Shown in pieces: positions 1-10,945 of a DNA stretch of 64,000 nt; within the stretch, counting starts at the first letter, position 1; the number at the start of each line of letters is the position of its first letter. The position numbers were made by a program, and so were the translations under genes. This DNA comes from Auricularia sp. M13 (lineage: Eukaryota; Basidiomycota; Agaricomycetes; Auriculariales; Auriculariaceae). The stretch is taken from NCBI GenBank assembly GCA_037042915.1, contig CM073196.1, forward strand, positions 4,154,001 to 4,218,000. The letters run 5' to 3'. The notes below the pieces were generated by a model. It was given only the letters and a program-made list of their open reading frames with translations, did not search any database and had not been told where the DNA came from.

Positions 1-616
1 GACCACGAAGAGAATCTATGCACCAGTATCGATGACGTGCTTGGGCTCGTACCTGCGAGTAGATTCTCCTAACCTTCTCGACGGCCGGTGCTGCGCGCCT
101 GGTCCGTTCTCATCGCAACGGGAAGAATCGCACTCAGACGCTCTTGAGTGTTTGCGTATCAGTCTTTACATTGCCACTTACTTCCCATACCAGTACCCAC
201 TGTACCCATAGCACAATGCCCGCGCAGTCTACAGTACTCGCGCTGCAATACTCGATGTCTGGTTCAACTTGACGCTTTTTCTGCCGAGATCTTCTATCCG
301 AATGACTGGCTCGTCCGCCTGCGACGCTCGAACAATCCGAACATGGGACGGCGCTGGCTGGTTACGCGCACAACTATGATCAAGAGTTCTGAGCACCGAA
401 TGCCGGCATTCGACAGCTCCCGTGTAATCGCTCGGGCTCCATCTGCGATTCTGTACATCGATGAACCCCAATTAGGCTCACGACCAATACCGGGCAAGCA
501 GCTACATAGCAGTCTCATCCATGTTGTCCTCTATACTGGCGACAAATTGTGGCACGTCTAGCACGGTACCGGTCTAACGCTGCGAGTCTGTTCAATCTTC
601 TAGAGACTTTCTATTC
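1..616. other. Left-edge region, no supported gene
   Basis: I see no convincing gene here. The longest open frames start with GTG and have no recognisable motif or codon-level regularity. The stretch may hold the 3' flank of the small secreted gene on the minus strand, or part of a gene cut by the window edge. Confidence 0.5.
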
Positions 617-1061
617 CTATTCAACTGTTTCAGAGGCGATGCCCGTGGGAATCTCACCTGTACGCCCGATGTCGCCAACGAACGTCCCGGTCGGTACAGG
701 GATGGATCCTCCCATGGGACCTGTAGCTGTGGTTGCCGAGACAGTGCCAGTGGGAATCACGCCAGTGCCACCGATGCCACCGATGGACGTGCCAGTGGGC
801 ACAGGAAGAGGGCCGCCGAAGGGTCCTACGCCAGTGGTGGCAGAGACGATTCCAGTGGGGATGACGCCACTACCGCCGATACCGCCGACAGATGTGCCAG
901 GGGGAACTGGGAGAGGACCTCCGACTACGGCTCGGACAATGTTCTGCGAAGTTGTCAACCCTACTGCTCGTTAATGGACGTGTCTGATGCAACTTCACCT
1001 CAGCGACCGGTGCAGCGGTGACGAAGACAGACAGAGCGATAAAGGCAAGAAGTGGCTTCAT
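617..1061 (-). CDS. Small secreted protein with three 35-residue Gly/Pro/Thr repeats
   Basis: Two exons. Exon 1 begins at 1061 and encodes a clear signal peptide (MKPLLAFIALSVFVTAAP, with a likely cut after the second Ala of TAA). A 55-nt intron starting GTGAAG and ending CGCAG then joins to the repeat exon in frame. The mature part is almost entirely three tandem copies of a 35-residue unit (105 bp) built on GGPLPVPTGTSIGGIGGTGV, the third copy shorter, ending at a TAG. There are no Cys residues, no membrane segment after the signal and no known domain. The composition suggests an extended, possibly cell-wall or matrix-associated protein of about 120 residues. The opposite strand is also open across the repeats, but that frame lacks a signal peptide and looks like a shadow. 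I do not recognise a named family; secretion is well supported, function is unknown. Confidence 0.7.
640..950. repeat. 105-bp tandem repeat inside the secreted protein gene
   Basis: Three diverged head-to-tail copies of a 105-bp unit encode 35 residues each. The unit length is a multiple of three, so copy gain or loss would keep the frame, which is typical of cell-surface repeat proteins that vary in copy number between strains. Confidence 0.75.
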
Positions 1062-1558
1062 ACGGAACTATGGATCCAGCGACGTGAGATTTTCGAGCCG
1101 TGAAGTTGCGGTGCAGACGAGATTCTGGGGCTGACCAGCTTGCTGCGGCGAGAGGAAGAGGTTTATATTTAAGCTTTGATGATGCGATCTCTCACATCGC
1201 AAGAATCGCGGGACAAAACTGCGCGCAGCAGCGGAGAGATGTTCTTCCCAAGTTTTTCCAGTCTCATCCGTCCTTCTATGGCCGGGCTACGGCCAAGTGC
1301 CGGAAGCTTGCCTCAATTTGTAAACTTGAGCACTTAGCTGTTCCGCAGCTGCGTCTTGAAAACCACGTGCTGCGCACGTGATCTGACAATACTTACACAG
1401 ATTCAGTGCAAAGCCAGTAGAGAGAAAGTCTGCGCAAGATGTTGGAGGAAGGAACCTTTGTAGGCAACTCATCTAACAAAATGCTATCGATACAAGTTCT
1501 TTGGCGAGCGGGAAGGATGTTCTCGTATTCTATATATATGCCGAGCGAACATCGACAT
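1062..1558. promoter_or_regulatory. Intergenic region with TATA-like box for the secreted gene
   Basis: No gene is seen between the secreted protein start and the transporter 1 stop. Around 1160-1173 the minus strand reads GCTTAAATATAAAC, a TATA-like element about 100 bp upstream of the secreted protein start. The rest is unassigned and should include the transporter 1 3' UTR. Confidence 0.4.
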
Positions 1559-4166
1559 CTACAACGTGTACCGGAAGTCAGGTGCACGGTCGCCCAACTC
1601 TCGGAGCTCATGAATGGACAACTCTTGCTTGTTCGGTATTTGCGCATGCCGGTCACGCTGCCCGTTAATGCGCTTGTATAGCACGACGAGTAGCGGCACG
1701 ACGATGAGGCCAATTCCGAGGAATCCGAGCTCTACGCCATCTAGACGTCGATTAATCAGTGGCTCGAGCAGCTTGAAGGCGCTAGGAACAACTCACGTCC
1801 AATAACGTAGCGGGGTGCGTCTTGCGTCCTGAAAATGTTGCTTGCGACTGCTCCCCCGAAGTTGCCGATGCCGATGTGTGCAGCCATGGAGATACCGCGC
1901 TTATATTGGCCAGCGACTATTCACCGGTCACCTGGAGTTCTCCGTGGGCTAAACCAGCGTACCATTATTCCCGAGCCAGGCGACTAGTACTGGAAACGCG
2001 GCGTAGGATCCCCCGACGCAGAGGAAGGTCCCAAAGTCTGAAAAAGATTAGTTCGGTTGGCGCAGACTCGACCTTTGAGGGCATGCGTACATTTTGGACC
2101 TCGTCCTGCACCAGAAATATTGATAGCAAAGCCGACCTTATAGCGCTGTTAGACCAGAGCATGAGCTCGTGGTTGATCCGACTTACCACACACATGAGCT
2201 GCCCTGCGATGACGAACGGCGCTCGCAGTTTGTAATGGTCGGAGAAGTGCGTAAACAGCAAGAGCACGATAGCTGCTGGTATGAGAATTCTGTCTAGCTC
2301 TCAGAATTCACGACTCACTTGCAAAAACGTAAGGGGGGACGGTAAGTAACTGTGTTATGGCTGGATTGAAACCGAAGCTTTGTAATGGTTAACTTCGTGC
2401 TCTGCCAATCAGGTACGGTTCATACCCAGAGATAATTGAACTGTGAAGCAACGATCAGAAGGAACGTTGCATTGGGTAGGAAAACTCACGGGAGGAATAG
2501 TGAGATGCCAAATACTTCAAGCGGAAGAAACTTTGGTAATTTGTAATATGGAAAGGCAGACGGAGCTTACGAGGTGTTATGATACTCATGTAAACGAGGA
2601 TATGAAGGTATAACTGCAATATACCTGGGATAAGAGGGAAGAACGGCAAACCAACAAACATGCGCACCTGCCAGTCAAGGAAGGCTTTCACGAGGTATCG
2701 AACTTTGAAATGTTCCGCTTCACCGACGGTGGAGTTGTCATATTCTATAGAACATGGTGAGCGCATGCGCCGCTGAAGACGCGATTCCTTACTCTTCCGC
2801 CACAGGACGTACGCCTTCTCGTCCTCACGCAAGAATTTCGCAGTGCTGTAATGTTTACGTGAATCATGCGCGAGGATCTCATGTGCGGCACCAACCTGGG
2901 AAAATCGGGTAGAATGAAAAGCGCGACGGCTCCAACGACAACAGTGGCGATGCCTTCTAGGATCTAAACCAGCTGTAAGGTCTACGACTGGTCAATGTTT
3001 GCTGAACGCACGAAAATCCAGGACCATCCGAGCTTGCCCTCAATTCCAGACATGAAACCAATTCCATAGGCCAGCAATCCGGAGAACGCGCCAGCGACAG
3101 TCGCAGCACCGAAGAAAATGCCGATCCGGTACGCGCACATGTGTCGAGGATACCAGAGAGTAAGGCTGCAGAATCCCGGTTTAGTAGATTCTAAACTCTT
3201 CGAAGGATATTTCAAATCACTAGTATGTGACTCCCGGAAATCTTTGCGGCGTAAGGGTGACTAGGGTGAAAGAGACAGCACTCAGTATACTCACAGTCCA
3301 GCCTCTGCCACTCCCAAGCACACTCGGACGGCGACAAGCTGCGGGTAGTTATTGACCAGACCCATCGTCGTCCTGTAATGCGTGAGACTACAGGAATATA
3401 TCGGTTCCGCGCTCACATGACTATCCCCCAAAGGATCTGCCAGACGTCGTCATAAATTCATTAACTGGAGTAGTCACGGCTTACTGTTATGCCGGGAAGC
3501 CAGCTACAGAGGCGCTCGGTCTCAATAGCTGCTCGCTGCGAGAAAGGAACGCAATTCGTACCGGGAAGGGCGGAGCCTCTTGAGTACCAGGCTGCAAGCG
3601 CATTGCGTCAGTAGGTTTAACGGTTGGGGCGAGCTGACAGCCCTACTTTGACGGACACTCGAACAGACAATAACTGATGAAATACATCGTCTGCATATGA
3701 CATGAGGTTCTCTCCTATCTTGAAATTCGAAGACGTACTAGCGCGATGTTGTAGCGATTTCCTGTCAGATGTAATTGATCGACCAGGCCAGCGATCTTCG
3801 CGTTTCCTGCAAGCAATGAGCACAGTCTACGTGCGATAATCAAGGTCTGTGCACCTATATTTCCTGCATATTTGTTAGTCAAAGGGTTCAGGAAAGCATT
3901 GGAAAGTCTCTTACCTCGATCCATGAAGGACATGAGATACATGAAGCCGAGGATGGGCATAAGCCTGCCAATGAGACGATCTGAGACCAGAATGGAGACC
4001 GAAGAAGAGCTTACCACATGTCTATCCGCGTATACAGTTTATTGACCTGCTCCTTTGAGAATTCGACTGGTGGTGGTGGGATGCCCGTCGCGCTCTCCTC
4101 CGGAGTGCTGATGACTTGAGACTCGCGATCAGCATCGTCAATCTCCTTCTTCTCGAGCTCGGACAT
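1559..4166 (-). CDS. MFS transporter 1, ACS family (allantoate permease/Dal5-like)
   Basis: A many-exon gene read from 4166 (MSELEKKEIDDADRE...) to a TAG at 1559-1561. Recognisable family blocks in order: a hydrophilic N-terminus with a Pro-rich stretch (IPPPPVEF); the first membrane segment region with YLMSFMDRG; NAKIAGLVDQLHLTGNRYNIAL; LTLWYPRHMCAYRIGIFF; GLLAYGIGFMSGIEGKLGWSW; VGEAEHF plus AFLDWQV; YLHILVYMSIITP; and the C-terminus ELGDRAPDFRYTL. These are hallmarks of fungal anion:cation symporters that take up small organic acids, vitamins or allantoate across the plasma membrane; the substrate cannot be read from sequence. Introns are about 50-60 nt. Three paralogues follow at 14.8-23.8 kb on the same strand. 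A TATA box lies about 60 bp upstream of the start. Confidence 0.85.
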
Positions 4167-4223
4167 GGCTCGATGGAGAGGCTAAAGAAAATGGCGTAGC
4201 ACCACGGCGAGCGCGAGGTACTG

Positions 4224-4233
4224 CTTTATAAGG
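4224..4233 (-). promoter_or_regulatory. TATA box of transporter 1
   Basis: The minus strand reads CCTTATAAAG here, about 60 bp upstream of the transporter 1 start codon at 4166. Position and sequence fit a fungal TATA box. Confidence 0.45.
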
Positions 4234-4770
4234 TGTCCAAAGAGAATCGCTTCCGCCCGGGTAGCCGGTTCCACCGACCAAGCCAGAACTGTTACCGGGT
4301 CCGCAGCGGCGACTAACAGAGCGTGCACCAATGACCAAAGCGCAAAACAGATCGCCCAGGCACGGCCGGCAGACAGCAACAGAAAGCCATGGCCAATGCA
4401 CACCGCGATTCGGTTCAACGACACCCGCCCGGCATATGCGGCGCAGATAAACCATATATAGACGACATGGACGGCCTTCCGCACTTTTCGATATTGCTGA
4501 GCCGTCGCAGCAGCAGCTCGTACTGTGGCCACTGGAAAGTGAGGTTCGAGTTCAACATGCGGAATGAGCCGGCAATCGCGCCGTTGCGCCGGTTGTCTTG
4601 ACAGCCATCTCCGCCTTGGCGAACCTCAAAAGCGATCAAAAAAACTCCGCTGCGTTTCTCACCCGCCTCTTTCATCCTCATTCTCCAGGACTGGTTCCTC
4701 TGCCCACTCGTTCGCCTCCCAACCGAATTTTCACCCCATTTCCACGAGTCTCCGGTAGCTCTATCCAGCC
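4234..4770. other. Divergent promoter region between transporter 1 and secreted gene
   Basis: About 600 bp separate the two divergent starts. Open frames on both strands exist (for example minus strand 4182-4681), but none shows a domain, signal peptide or convincing intron pattern. I treat the stretch as a shared bidirectional promoter. Confidence 0.4.
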
Positions 4771-5635
4771 ATGTTCTTCATGTCTTCCGTCGTCGTCGCC
4801 GTGCTCGCACTCGTTTCGACTGTTTTGGCAGGTGCGCTGAGCCTCTGGGCTGTGCTCGCATGCAACTCTGACAGCTGCTCCCACCTGCAGCCCCTGTCGA
4901 TCTCTCCAAGCGCCAGAATCCCTGCTTCGTGACTGGAAGCGTCGCGCTCCCCGCTGAGGTCGCAAATTCGCTCGGCGGACTTGCAGGCGTGACTTGCAAC
5001 GCTGCTGTATGTCACTGAACTCTACGCGCGCTACATGACATCGGTTGACGCAAGCTCTCTGTAGCGGCAAGTCGCGCCTGGTGTTCCGGATGTCACGTCG
5101 GGCGGGATTTCGTTCAGCAGCATCGATTTCCAGAAGTCGAAGTTGTCTCCCGTGGGCTTTGCTTTGTGCGTCCTCCATCATTCATGACTAGTTTTTTTAA
5201 TTCTTTTTTACTGACAAGATATCCAAGGTCGAAGTTCAAGACACCGGCGGACCCGGCGACTGCGGACCTCGAGACGCTGCAGAACCAACTGAACACCTAT
5301 CTCGCCGTTGAGGCCGGCGTTCGCGTACGTGTCTCTTGCTATGTTTGCACGCATGCTGATGGTGCTGCAATAGTCCCAACCTAACTCGAGCGCGCTCCTC
5401 GCGCGTCTCAAGGGCGCCAAGTTCTTCCTCCAGTTCCAGGTCTCCCGGGTTCGCGCCGCCCGCGGCGAGAAGCTTGGTGTCGCGGACACTGTCGAGCACC
5501 AGCTCGGCAAGGTCCTGAAGGTACGTGTGCGCGCATATATTCCGTCGTCCTAACGCGCCGCTCTCTTAGAACGCCGTCGGTGCGTCTGCTGCTGAGAAGG
5601 ATCAGGTGAACGCCCTTGCGGCCCCGTTCCTCTAG
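4771..5635 (+). CDS. Conserved small secreted protein (Agaricomycete type)
   Basis: Six exons with five short introns, all verified by frame. Translation starts MFFMSSVVVAVLALVSTVLA, a signal peptide. The first intron (GTGCGC...CTGCAG) falls just after it, and the next exon reads APVDLSKRQNPCFVTGSVAL, in which KR could be a Kex2 processing site. Later blocks include VPDVTSGGISFSSIDF, AEVANSLGGLAGVTCNA, ATADLETLQNQLNTYLAVEA and AKFFLQFQVSRVRAARGEK, ending AAEKDQVNALAAPFL before TAG at 5633. Two Cys remain in the mature form. From memory this layout recurs as an uncharacterised secreted family in Agaricomycetes with LPAEVA and SGVPDVTSGG motifs. The third intron ends in AAG rather than CAG or TAG but keeps the frame. 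The mature protein is roughly 165 residues. Function unknown; extracellular location well supported. Confidence 0.8.
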
Positions 5636-5845
5636 GATAGCTGGCTGGGGGCTTTGTTGTAATGGGTATACCTGTGACTTTCGTGGGGCCGAACAGAGTA
5701 CAACCTTTTGAGGCGGATATTCGTTGTGCCAGACGTCAGCAAGGAGAACGTAGGGAAGAATTTCATTCAGGAAATCCCGGACTACTACACTGAGGCCCGC
5801 AAAGTCCTGACAGAAACGGGTAGGAGGGAATTGGCTGACATGGTT

Positions 5846-7076
5846 TCAAGGCTTTTCGCACACGAGTTTGTGCAAGCTCCAGTCGAATTTCTGAAGATGC
5901 ATTGGTTTCATCAGTCGTTATCAGAAACTTGCTAATAATTCGCAACGTCACCTGGTGCTGCTCTGAACAGTACTTGACCTCCTTGCATCGCGAACAACGG
6001 ATGAGATTGGCGTCAATATTGCACCCCCACACATTGCACAGGTCGCCGCGGATATGGTCGTGCGGCCGGACGAGGGGGGATCCTGGATGGAGGGCATAGA
6101 GCTTATCCCATGCGAACGCGCCACACGTCGGGTCGTCGCAGCCGCGGCCGCCGCAGATTTGGGGGAACGACTGGATGAGGGAGAGCGGCGGCGCGCAGTC
6201 CGGAGAGCGGAAGAGCACGCGGGCCTTGCCCTTCCTGTCGTGGTAATGCTTGCTTCCGAGCGCCGGAGAAATGACCACGAAGGGAGGGAGGTCCTCGACG
6301 GCGGGGTCGATGAATAGCGATCGGATGAGGATGTCTGTCTGCGGCATGCACGGCAGACCCTTCTTAGAGATCACGCGACAGAGGTCAGAAACTGTACGCG
6401 TTGCTCAAACTGCGATGCTTCGCATGCGGTGGATGCACTTACACTCGAGGGCGAGAGCCCGCGCGTCGTGGTCAGGCTTGCTGAGAGCGACGTAGTATTC
6501 CATAACGCGGGCAATGATATCGTCAGTCCAGTCGACCATGAGGAACGGGATGTCGGCAGCATGCATATCGTGGAAGTTGCGCAACAGCAAGATGTTATGC
6601 ATCTGTATTAGATCAGCATGCGCTATAGCCCAGTCGAGCGAAATACGGCACACCATCATGACCAGGAACATATCGACAGAGCTTTTTATGGGTTTCTTCG
6701 TTTCCAAGTAGTTCCAGACAGAACGATGGGCGTAAACCTGAGCGCGAAAATCGGCGAGCTCCATGGGGAGCAGGCGTCCCGAGTCCAGCGCGCGAAAGTA
6801 CAGGTGTTCTGTGTCGTACGGCGTGCCCCGCTTCCATGCGATCAGGCGTTTTCCTTTGGCGTCGCGGGTGGCCGCTCTCCTATACCAGTGCTTGTACGGC
6901 GACCCCTCGGGCTCCCACTTTTCATCGATGGCGAAGACGGCGTTGCGGACACCCGTGACCTGCGAGAGGCCATGCTCGTACTTGACGAGCTCGCAATCGC
7001 GTATACGAGCGGTAGCAACAGGTTTGGGGGGTGTCCAGGCAGGCATTTCCGCACAGCAGGCCATTGTGGCGAGCAA
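5846..7076 (-). CDS. MYND-type zinc-finger protein
   Basis: Three exons (7076-6443, 6391-5952, 5890-5846) give about 372 residues ending VCEKP before TGA. The MYND zinc finger is C-terminal: it opens with the Cys pair in CNVWGC, continues RCSRCKEVKYCSEQHQ and, after the second intron, KFDWSLHKLVC, which completes the C-C-C-C-C-C-H-C ligand set. The N-terminal two thirds contain conserved-looking Trp-rich stretches (VFAIDEKWEPEG, HKWYRR-like) and an insert rich in Cys (CGGRGCDDPTCGAFAWDK), but no SET domain was recognised. MYND domains bind Pro-rich peptides in protein partners. Splicing is well supported because each junction restores the frame. The first Met (7076) is followed by a second at 7064, and either could be used. 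Confidence 0.75.
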
Positions 7077-7395
7077 GAGAAGGACGGAGAGTGGAAATTT
7101 TCAAGCGGAGCCCATCTCGCGTGGCTGTCATGGCAACAGCACTGCGGGTGCCTCGAACGAGCTATCTCAGTGGTTATCCTGGCGATTTCGTACTGCTCTA
7201 TCCCTTCTAATGCACTGACGGATGCTATATCCTCTGCTAAACAATGGGCGCTTATCTGTCCTTGGGTTGACGCAAGGTTGACGCGTCGGACTTGCGGCGA
7301 ACCAAACCCGGTGTGCTTCCTGTCGTCATCCGCCAGCGCGCTGCCGGGCAGGTTCGTTGCACACGGGAAGCGGCATGTCGCTTATGAGAAAGGTC
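7077..7395. other. Short divergent intergenic region
   Basis: About 320 bp lie between the MYND gene and the F-box gene, which point away from each other. No element beyond a probable shared promoter could be assigned. Confidence 0.4.
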
Positions 7396-8992
7396 ATGCT
7401 TAGCAGCCCCGAATTAGATACCATCCGTGCGTCTCCTGCTAAGAGAATCCTTGTCGACAACCATTGATCTGTCTTCAGGACCTTCATACCGGCGTGCTGG
7501 TGAAAACAGGCCTTTCCTCATTGACAGACTGCCTTACGACGTCCTTCTACACGTATTTCACACTCTGTGCGATAGTGCGAACCCGGCTGGACGCCTGCCA
7601 GTCGCCCTGAGCCTTGCATCGGTCTGTGCAGCCTGGCGACGTCTAGTTTTGGACGACGTTTGTCTTTGGAGCACGCTATACGTCTCTGGGTTACAATCTT
7701 TGGGCGCGCTGCAAGCATTTTTGCCGTACTCGGGCTCTGCCCTCGTCGAACTCAGTCTTAATTTATTTCGTGTTCATGCAGACCCAGAGCCAACTCGCCG
7801 GCCGATAAACGACATAATGGAGACCATTAACCGCCACATTTCCAGAGTCAGGATGCTGAAACTTGTGCTCCATGCTGATTCATACGATTCTCTGGGTCGC
7901 CTTTGCGATCCAGCCACTGCACTCCGCGAGCTATCTATTACTGTCCCCAGCTCTCACGACAAGATAGCGACCGAGCGTAATCAGCGTGGCGTCTTGCAGC
8001 TTCCGTTGCCCCAGCTGCACAAGCTATCCGTGTTCGGCATCCCGCACCCTGGATTTTCCGGCGCGCTCGTCCCGTCTCTGCGTGTTCTGGAGTTTAGCGG
8101 CTGGAAGCTGCACCCCAGCGTGCTTCACGACATCTTTCGACTTTGCCCGCGCCTCCAGGAGCTTCATATCCGCGATTTCTGCGTAGTTGCTATCACAGGC
8201 GATACAGACAACCTAGAGCCCATAGAAGCCCCGTGCTTACGAGTTCTGTGCTTGGATCGCACAAGTCGCGACATACCGCACTCTCCGCTCGTTGTCACGC
8301 CGCGCGCTGTGTCTCAGCTACCGCTGCGCCGGATTACCACCATCTCTTTGAAAGCCATGACCGGGGAGACCGTGCTTGCCGAGGCGACAGCATGTTTCCA
8401 GAGTTCAGGCGCCGTCCGCTCGCTCGAGTTTTCCCATGCGATGGTCGATATGGACTGGAAAACGGTGCACATCAGAGCCACTACTTCCTCTGGCATGGAG
8501 CGCAGCTTGGACGTGTTTGTTCCTGACAACGAGGACATGGACCCTTATGGGTTCGTCTCTGTGGCGCGGGCGTTGGGCGCAGCCGATGTCGCACGCACGA
8601 TAAAATACCTGGTAATTCCTCTCGACTGGGCGATGGCATTTCTCCGGAACACCGACTTCACATTGCGGGAGCTCAAAACGCTCAAGTTGACGTTCACCCC
8701 GGGCTGTTTATCCAACGCCTCCATGTCAGATCAGTGTCCTCCGGGGCAGCCGCAAAGTTGCCCTTATCTTCGGAAAGTCATTCTCGACGTTGATGTTGAT
8801 GCAACCGACAACGAGGATTACAGCGTTGTGCAAGACACACTTCCACTTGTCCGACTAGTGCTGTCGAGCATGATCGCATTCGACAAACAGGTGCCGCTGT
8901 CTGCTGCCCTCGTGTTGTCTCAATCCTTCATAGTCAGCGGAGTAGAGTTGGATGACCTGAAGTCGCTTTTTAAGGAGTTTGCGATTCTTTGA
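7396..8992 (+). CDS. F-box protein with LRR-like C-terminal region (F-box 1)
   Basis: Two exons. The long open frame from 7427 has no usable ATG at its front, but a 31-nt first exon from ATG at 7396 joins it through a 51-nt intron (GTGCGT...CTTCAG) in the right phase, giving MLSSPELDTIR-PSYRRAG and a 514-residue protein. The F-box spans roughly residues 22-65: IDRLPYDVLLHVFHTLCD, then ALSLASVCAAWRRLVLDD and CLWSTLYV. The remaining residues carry irregular leucine-rich repeats (for example LPLPQLHKLSVFG, LRVLEFSGWKL, CPRLQELHIRDF). Such proteins are SCF ubiquitin-ligase substrate receptors: the F-box binds Skp1 and the repeats bind a target, unknown here. It is convergent with a second F-box gene 128 bp downstream. 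Confidence 0.8.
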
Positions 8993-9120
8993 TGCACATT
9001 CCAATTCAAAATTTCGATCTGCTAGTGGTACTGGCATGGTTCCCGGATTCAGCCCTGGTTAAGCATATGAAGTAGTTAGTCGTACAGAATACTCGAGGAT
9101 TTAGTGCTCAAAGTATCATA

Positions 9121-10635
9121 TCACCCCATCGAGTAAGAACCGAACAATCTCTGGAAAATAGAAGGATCTCCAACCATATGAACGCGTACGAGACGTATCT
9201 CGATGTTGTGGTCCGCGAGTTGTCCTACCAGCTCAGCCAGGCAACTGACATCTACCGTTACGGGTGTCGTCGGCGATTCGAGGGTAAGAGTGCTGAGGTT
9301 GGGGCACCGGATCGACAAATAGGGTAGCGGGGCCAGGTAATAAGCCATTTCATCGACGTTGTCGAAGAAGACCACCAGCTCGCTGAGATAAATGAAGCTC
9401 GGGAGGTATGGATGTACCAAAGACCACAGAGACGTAGCAAGGACCAAGCACGTGACTTGCTCAGCGAATAGCTCGTTGTCAAGCAGTGCATTGGGGCTTG
9501 AGTCCTCATGGGACTGGTAGTAGTCCTGCTTTGGTTGCGCGAAGTGTCGCGAGTAGTTACTTCTCAATGAACGGACAGAAGTTACCACGACCCGCCCGTC
9601 ATTCGAGGAGGCAAGCCCAGCGGCATATATCGACAGCTGGAAAGGATCACGCAGGCCATTCAGCGCAGCATACACGGATTCCTCACTGGGACTCCAAATG
9701 CGCACGTCTGTCACGCTCTCCACGGGGAAATGTTTGAACATCTCGACGTAAACTTCACCGTTGAACTGAACGTCGAGAAACTCGAGCTGGGGTTCCAGGG
9801 GAGGCGAGAGCGGATGCGTGAATAGCATGTCTTCACACCCCCCTAAGATCAACCGCCGGAGATTGGGGAACAGCACGTAAATCTGCGAAGGAAATTCCAC
9901 GCGATTGCTGTAGAACAGCGTCAGGTCCACGACAGAAGGCATTGGCGCGAGCGGAGCACGCGAAGGGAGCGTCACGTTGATCAATACTATGCTCGAGAGT
10001 CTACTCGTCCGCTGTGATTGCACGACCGTCCAGGCATGGAACATCCAGGGGGGCAGCGGAAAGTTCTCGATGTCACGGCCTTCGCGCGAATGGTCGTAGA
10101 ATTGAACCTCGAGGAACTCAAGAGCAGGAGCCGGGCGCTCCATCGCACACCAGATGCTGAGCGCATAGATCGAGTTGATTCTGACGACCAATTCACGGAC
10201 GGATCCGAGATGAGCAGCGATGAGCGAGATGACTTTCTCGACGCGCGGATGCTCGTGGTCCAAGTCAACCTCGAAAGTAAACGGCCGAAACCTCCCAGCA
10301 TTGAGACATTTCTTGGCCCATTCGAGAGTACACGCATCCAACGTGTCCACGCGCACGTACTGCCAGAACAGCGGGTGATCTTCTGCGATCTGGCGCCAGA
10401 GCGAACAGACCTGACTGACAGCGACGAGATCCCAGAAATCCAGAGAGTAGAAGATGACGCGCAGGACGGACTCGAAGCACAACCAGTCACTGCTGGAATG
10501 CCGAGGTACGGGTCCAGCGAGCTTGCCCACAACCTGGATATTAGCTATCACGGGTCTTGGCTGCCGCCAGGGCGGATTCCTAACCCATAGATACGCCTTC
10601 CTAAAGCCTGAGCGGAGCGCACGATAAGAAAGCAT
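9121..10635 (-). CDS. F-box protein with LRR-like region (F-box 2)
   Basis: A single long exon. The open frame extends back to 10713 but only from a GTG; the first ATG (MLSYRALRSGFRKAYLWVRN) is at 10635 and gives 504 residues. The F-box-like block is around residues 45-100: WLCFESVLRVIFYSLDFWDL, VAVSQVCSLWRQIAEDHPLFW and YVRVDT. The rest shows leucine-rich spacing (LEFLEVQFYDH, VVDLTLFYSNRVEFPS, FPNLRRLILGGCED, LSTLTLESP). It is only distantly similar to F-box 1, so the pair is not a recent tandem copy. A role as an SCF substrate receptor is inferred from the family. An unseen upstream exon cannot be excluded. Confidence 0.7.
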   Translation of the reverse strand: MLSYRALRSGFRKAYLWVRNPPWRQPRPVIANIQVVGKLAGPVPRHSSSDWLCFESVLRVIFYSLDFWDLVAVSQVCSLWRQIAEDHPLFWQYVRVDTLDACTLEWAKKCLNAGRFRPFTFEVDLDHEHPRVEKVISLIAAHLGSVRELVVRINSIYALSIWCAMERPAPALEFLEVQFYDHSREGRDIENFPLPPWMFHAWTVVQSQRTSRLSSIVLINVTLPSRAPLAPMPSVVDLTLFYSNRVEFPSQIYVLFPNLRRLILGGCEDMLFTHPLSPPLEPQLEFLDVQFNGEVYVEMFKHFPVESVTDVRIWSPSEESVYAALNGLRDPFQLSIYAAGLASSNDGRVVVTSVRSLRSNYSRHFAQPKQDYYQSHEDSSPNALLDNELFAEQVTCLVLATSLWSLVHPYLPSFIYLSELVVFFDNVDEMAYYLAPLPYLSIRCPNLSTLTLESPTTPVTVDVSCLAELVGQLADHNIEIRLVRVHMVGDPSIFQRLFGSYSMG

Positions 10636-10945
10636 TGTCGAGAAAGGTTCAGGAGTGCAGTGCAGGTCGATGTTGACGCTAAAGCAGGACCACGGGAGGA
10701 ATTGGATTCGCACCGATACTGGTCACATGCTCTCGAATTCTTCCAGATGGGTGCCAATCGCAGCGACAGATTGAAATCGATGGAACCTGCTCTTCGCCGA
10801 GAGACACGTACGTCAGTAACATTGATATCTGGGCTAGGGCAAAAAACCCTGACCTACTCCTCGTCAGACAATTGAACGCGTGATTCTAAAATACATTGCA
10901 AGTAATGCTACAGCGTCAAAGAGAATTCTACAGGAAAGCCGGCAT

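Noticed and set aside
549-974. Plus-strand Pro/Val/Met repeat ORF opposite the secreted protein
   Set aside because: It is the mirror frame of the repeat. The minus strand has a signal peptide and a frame-keeping intron, the plus frame has neither.
4182-4681. Minus-strand hydrophobic ORFs between transporter 1 and the secreted gene
   Set aside because: Overlapping frames with no family motif, located in a divergent promoter region; hydrophobicity is explained by composition.
10018-10590. Long plus-strand ORF within F-box 2
   Set aside because: Antisense shadow of the F-box 2 coding strand.
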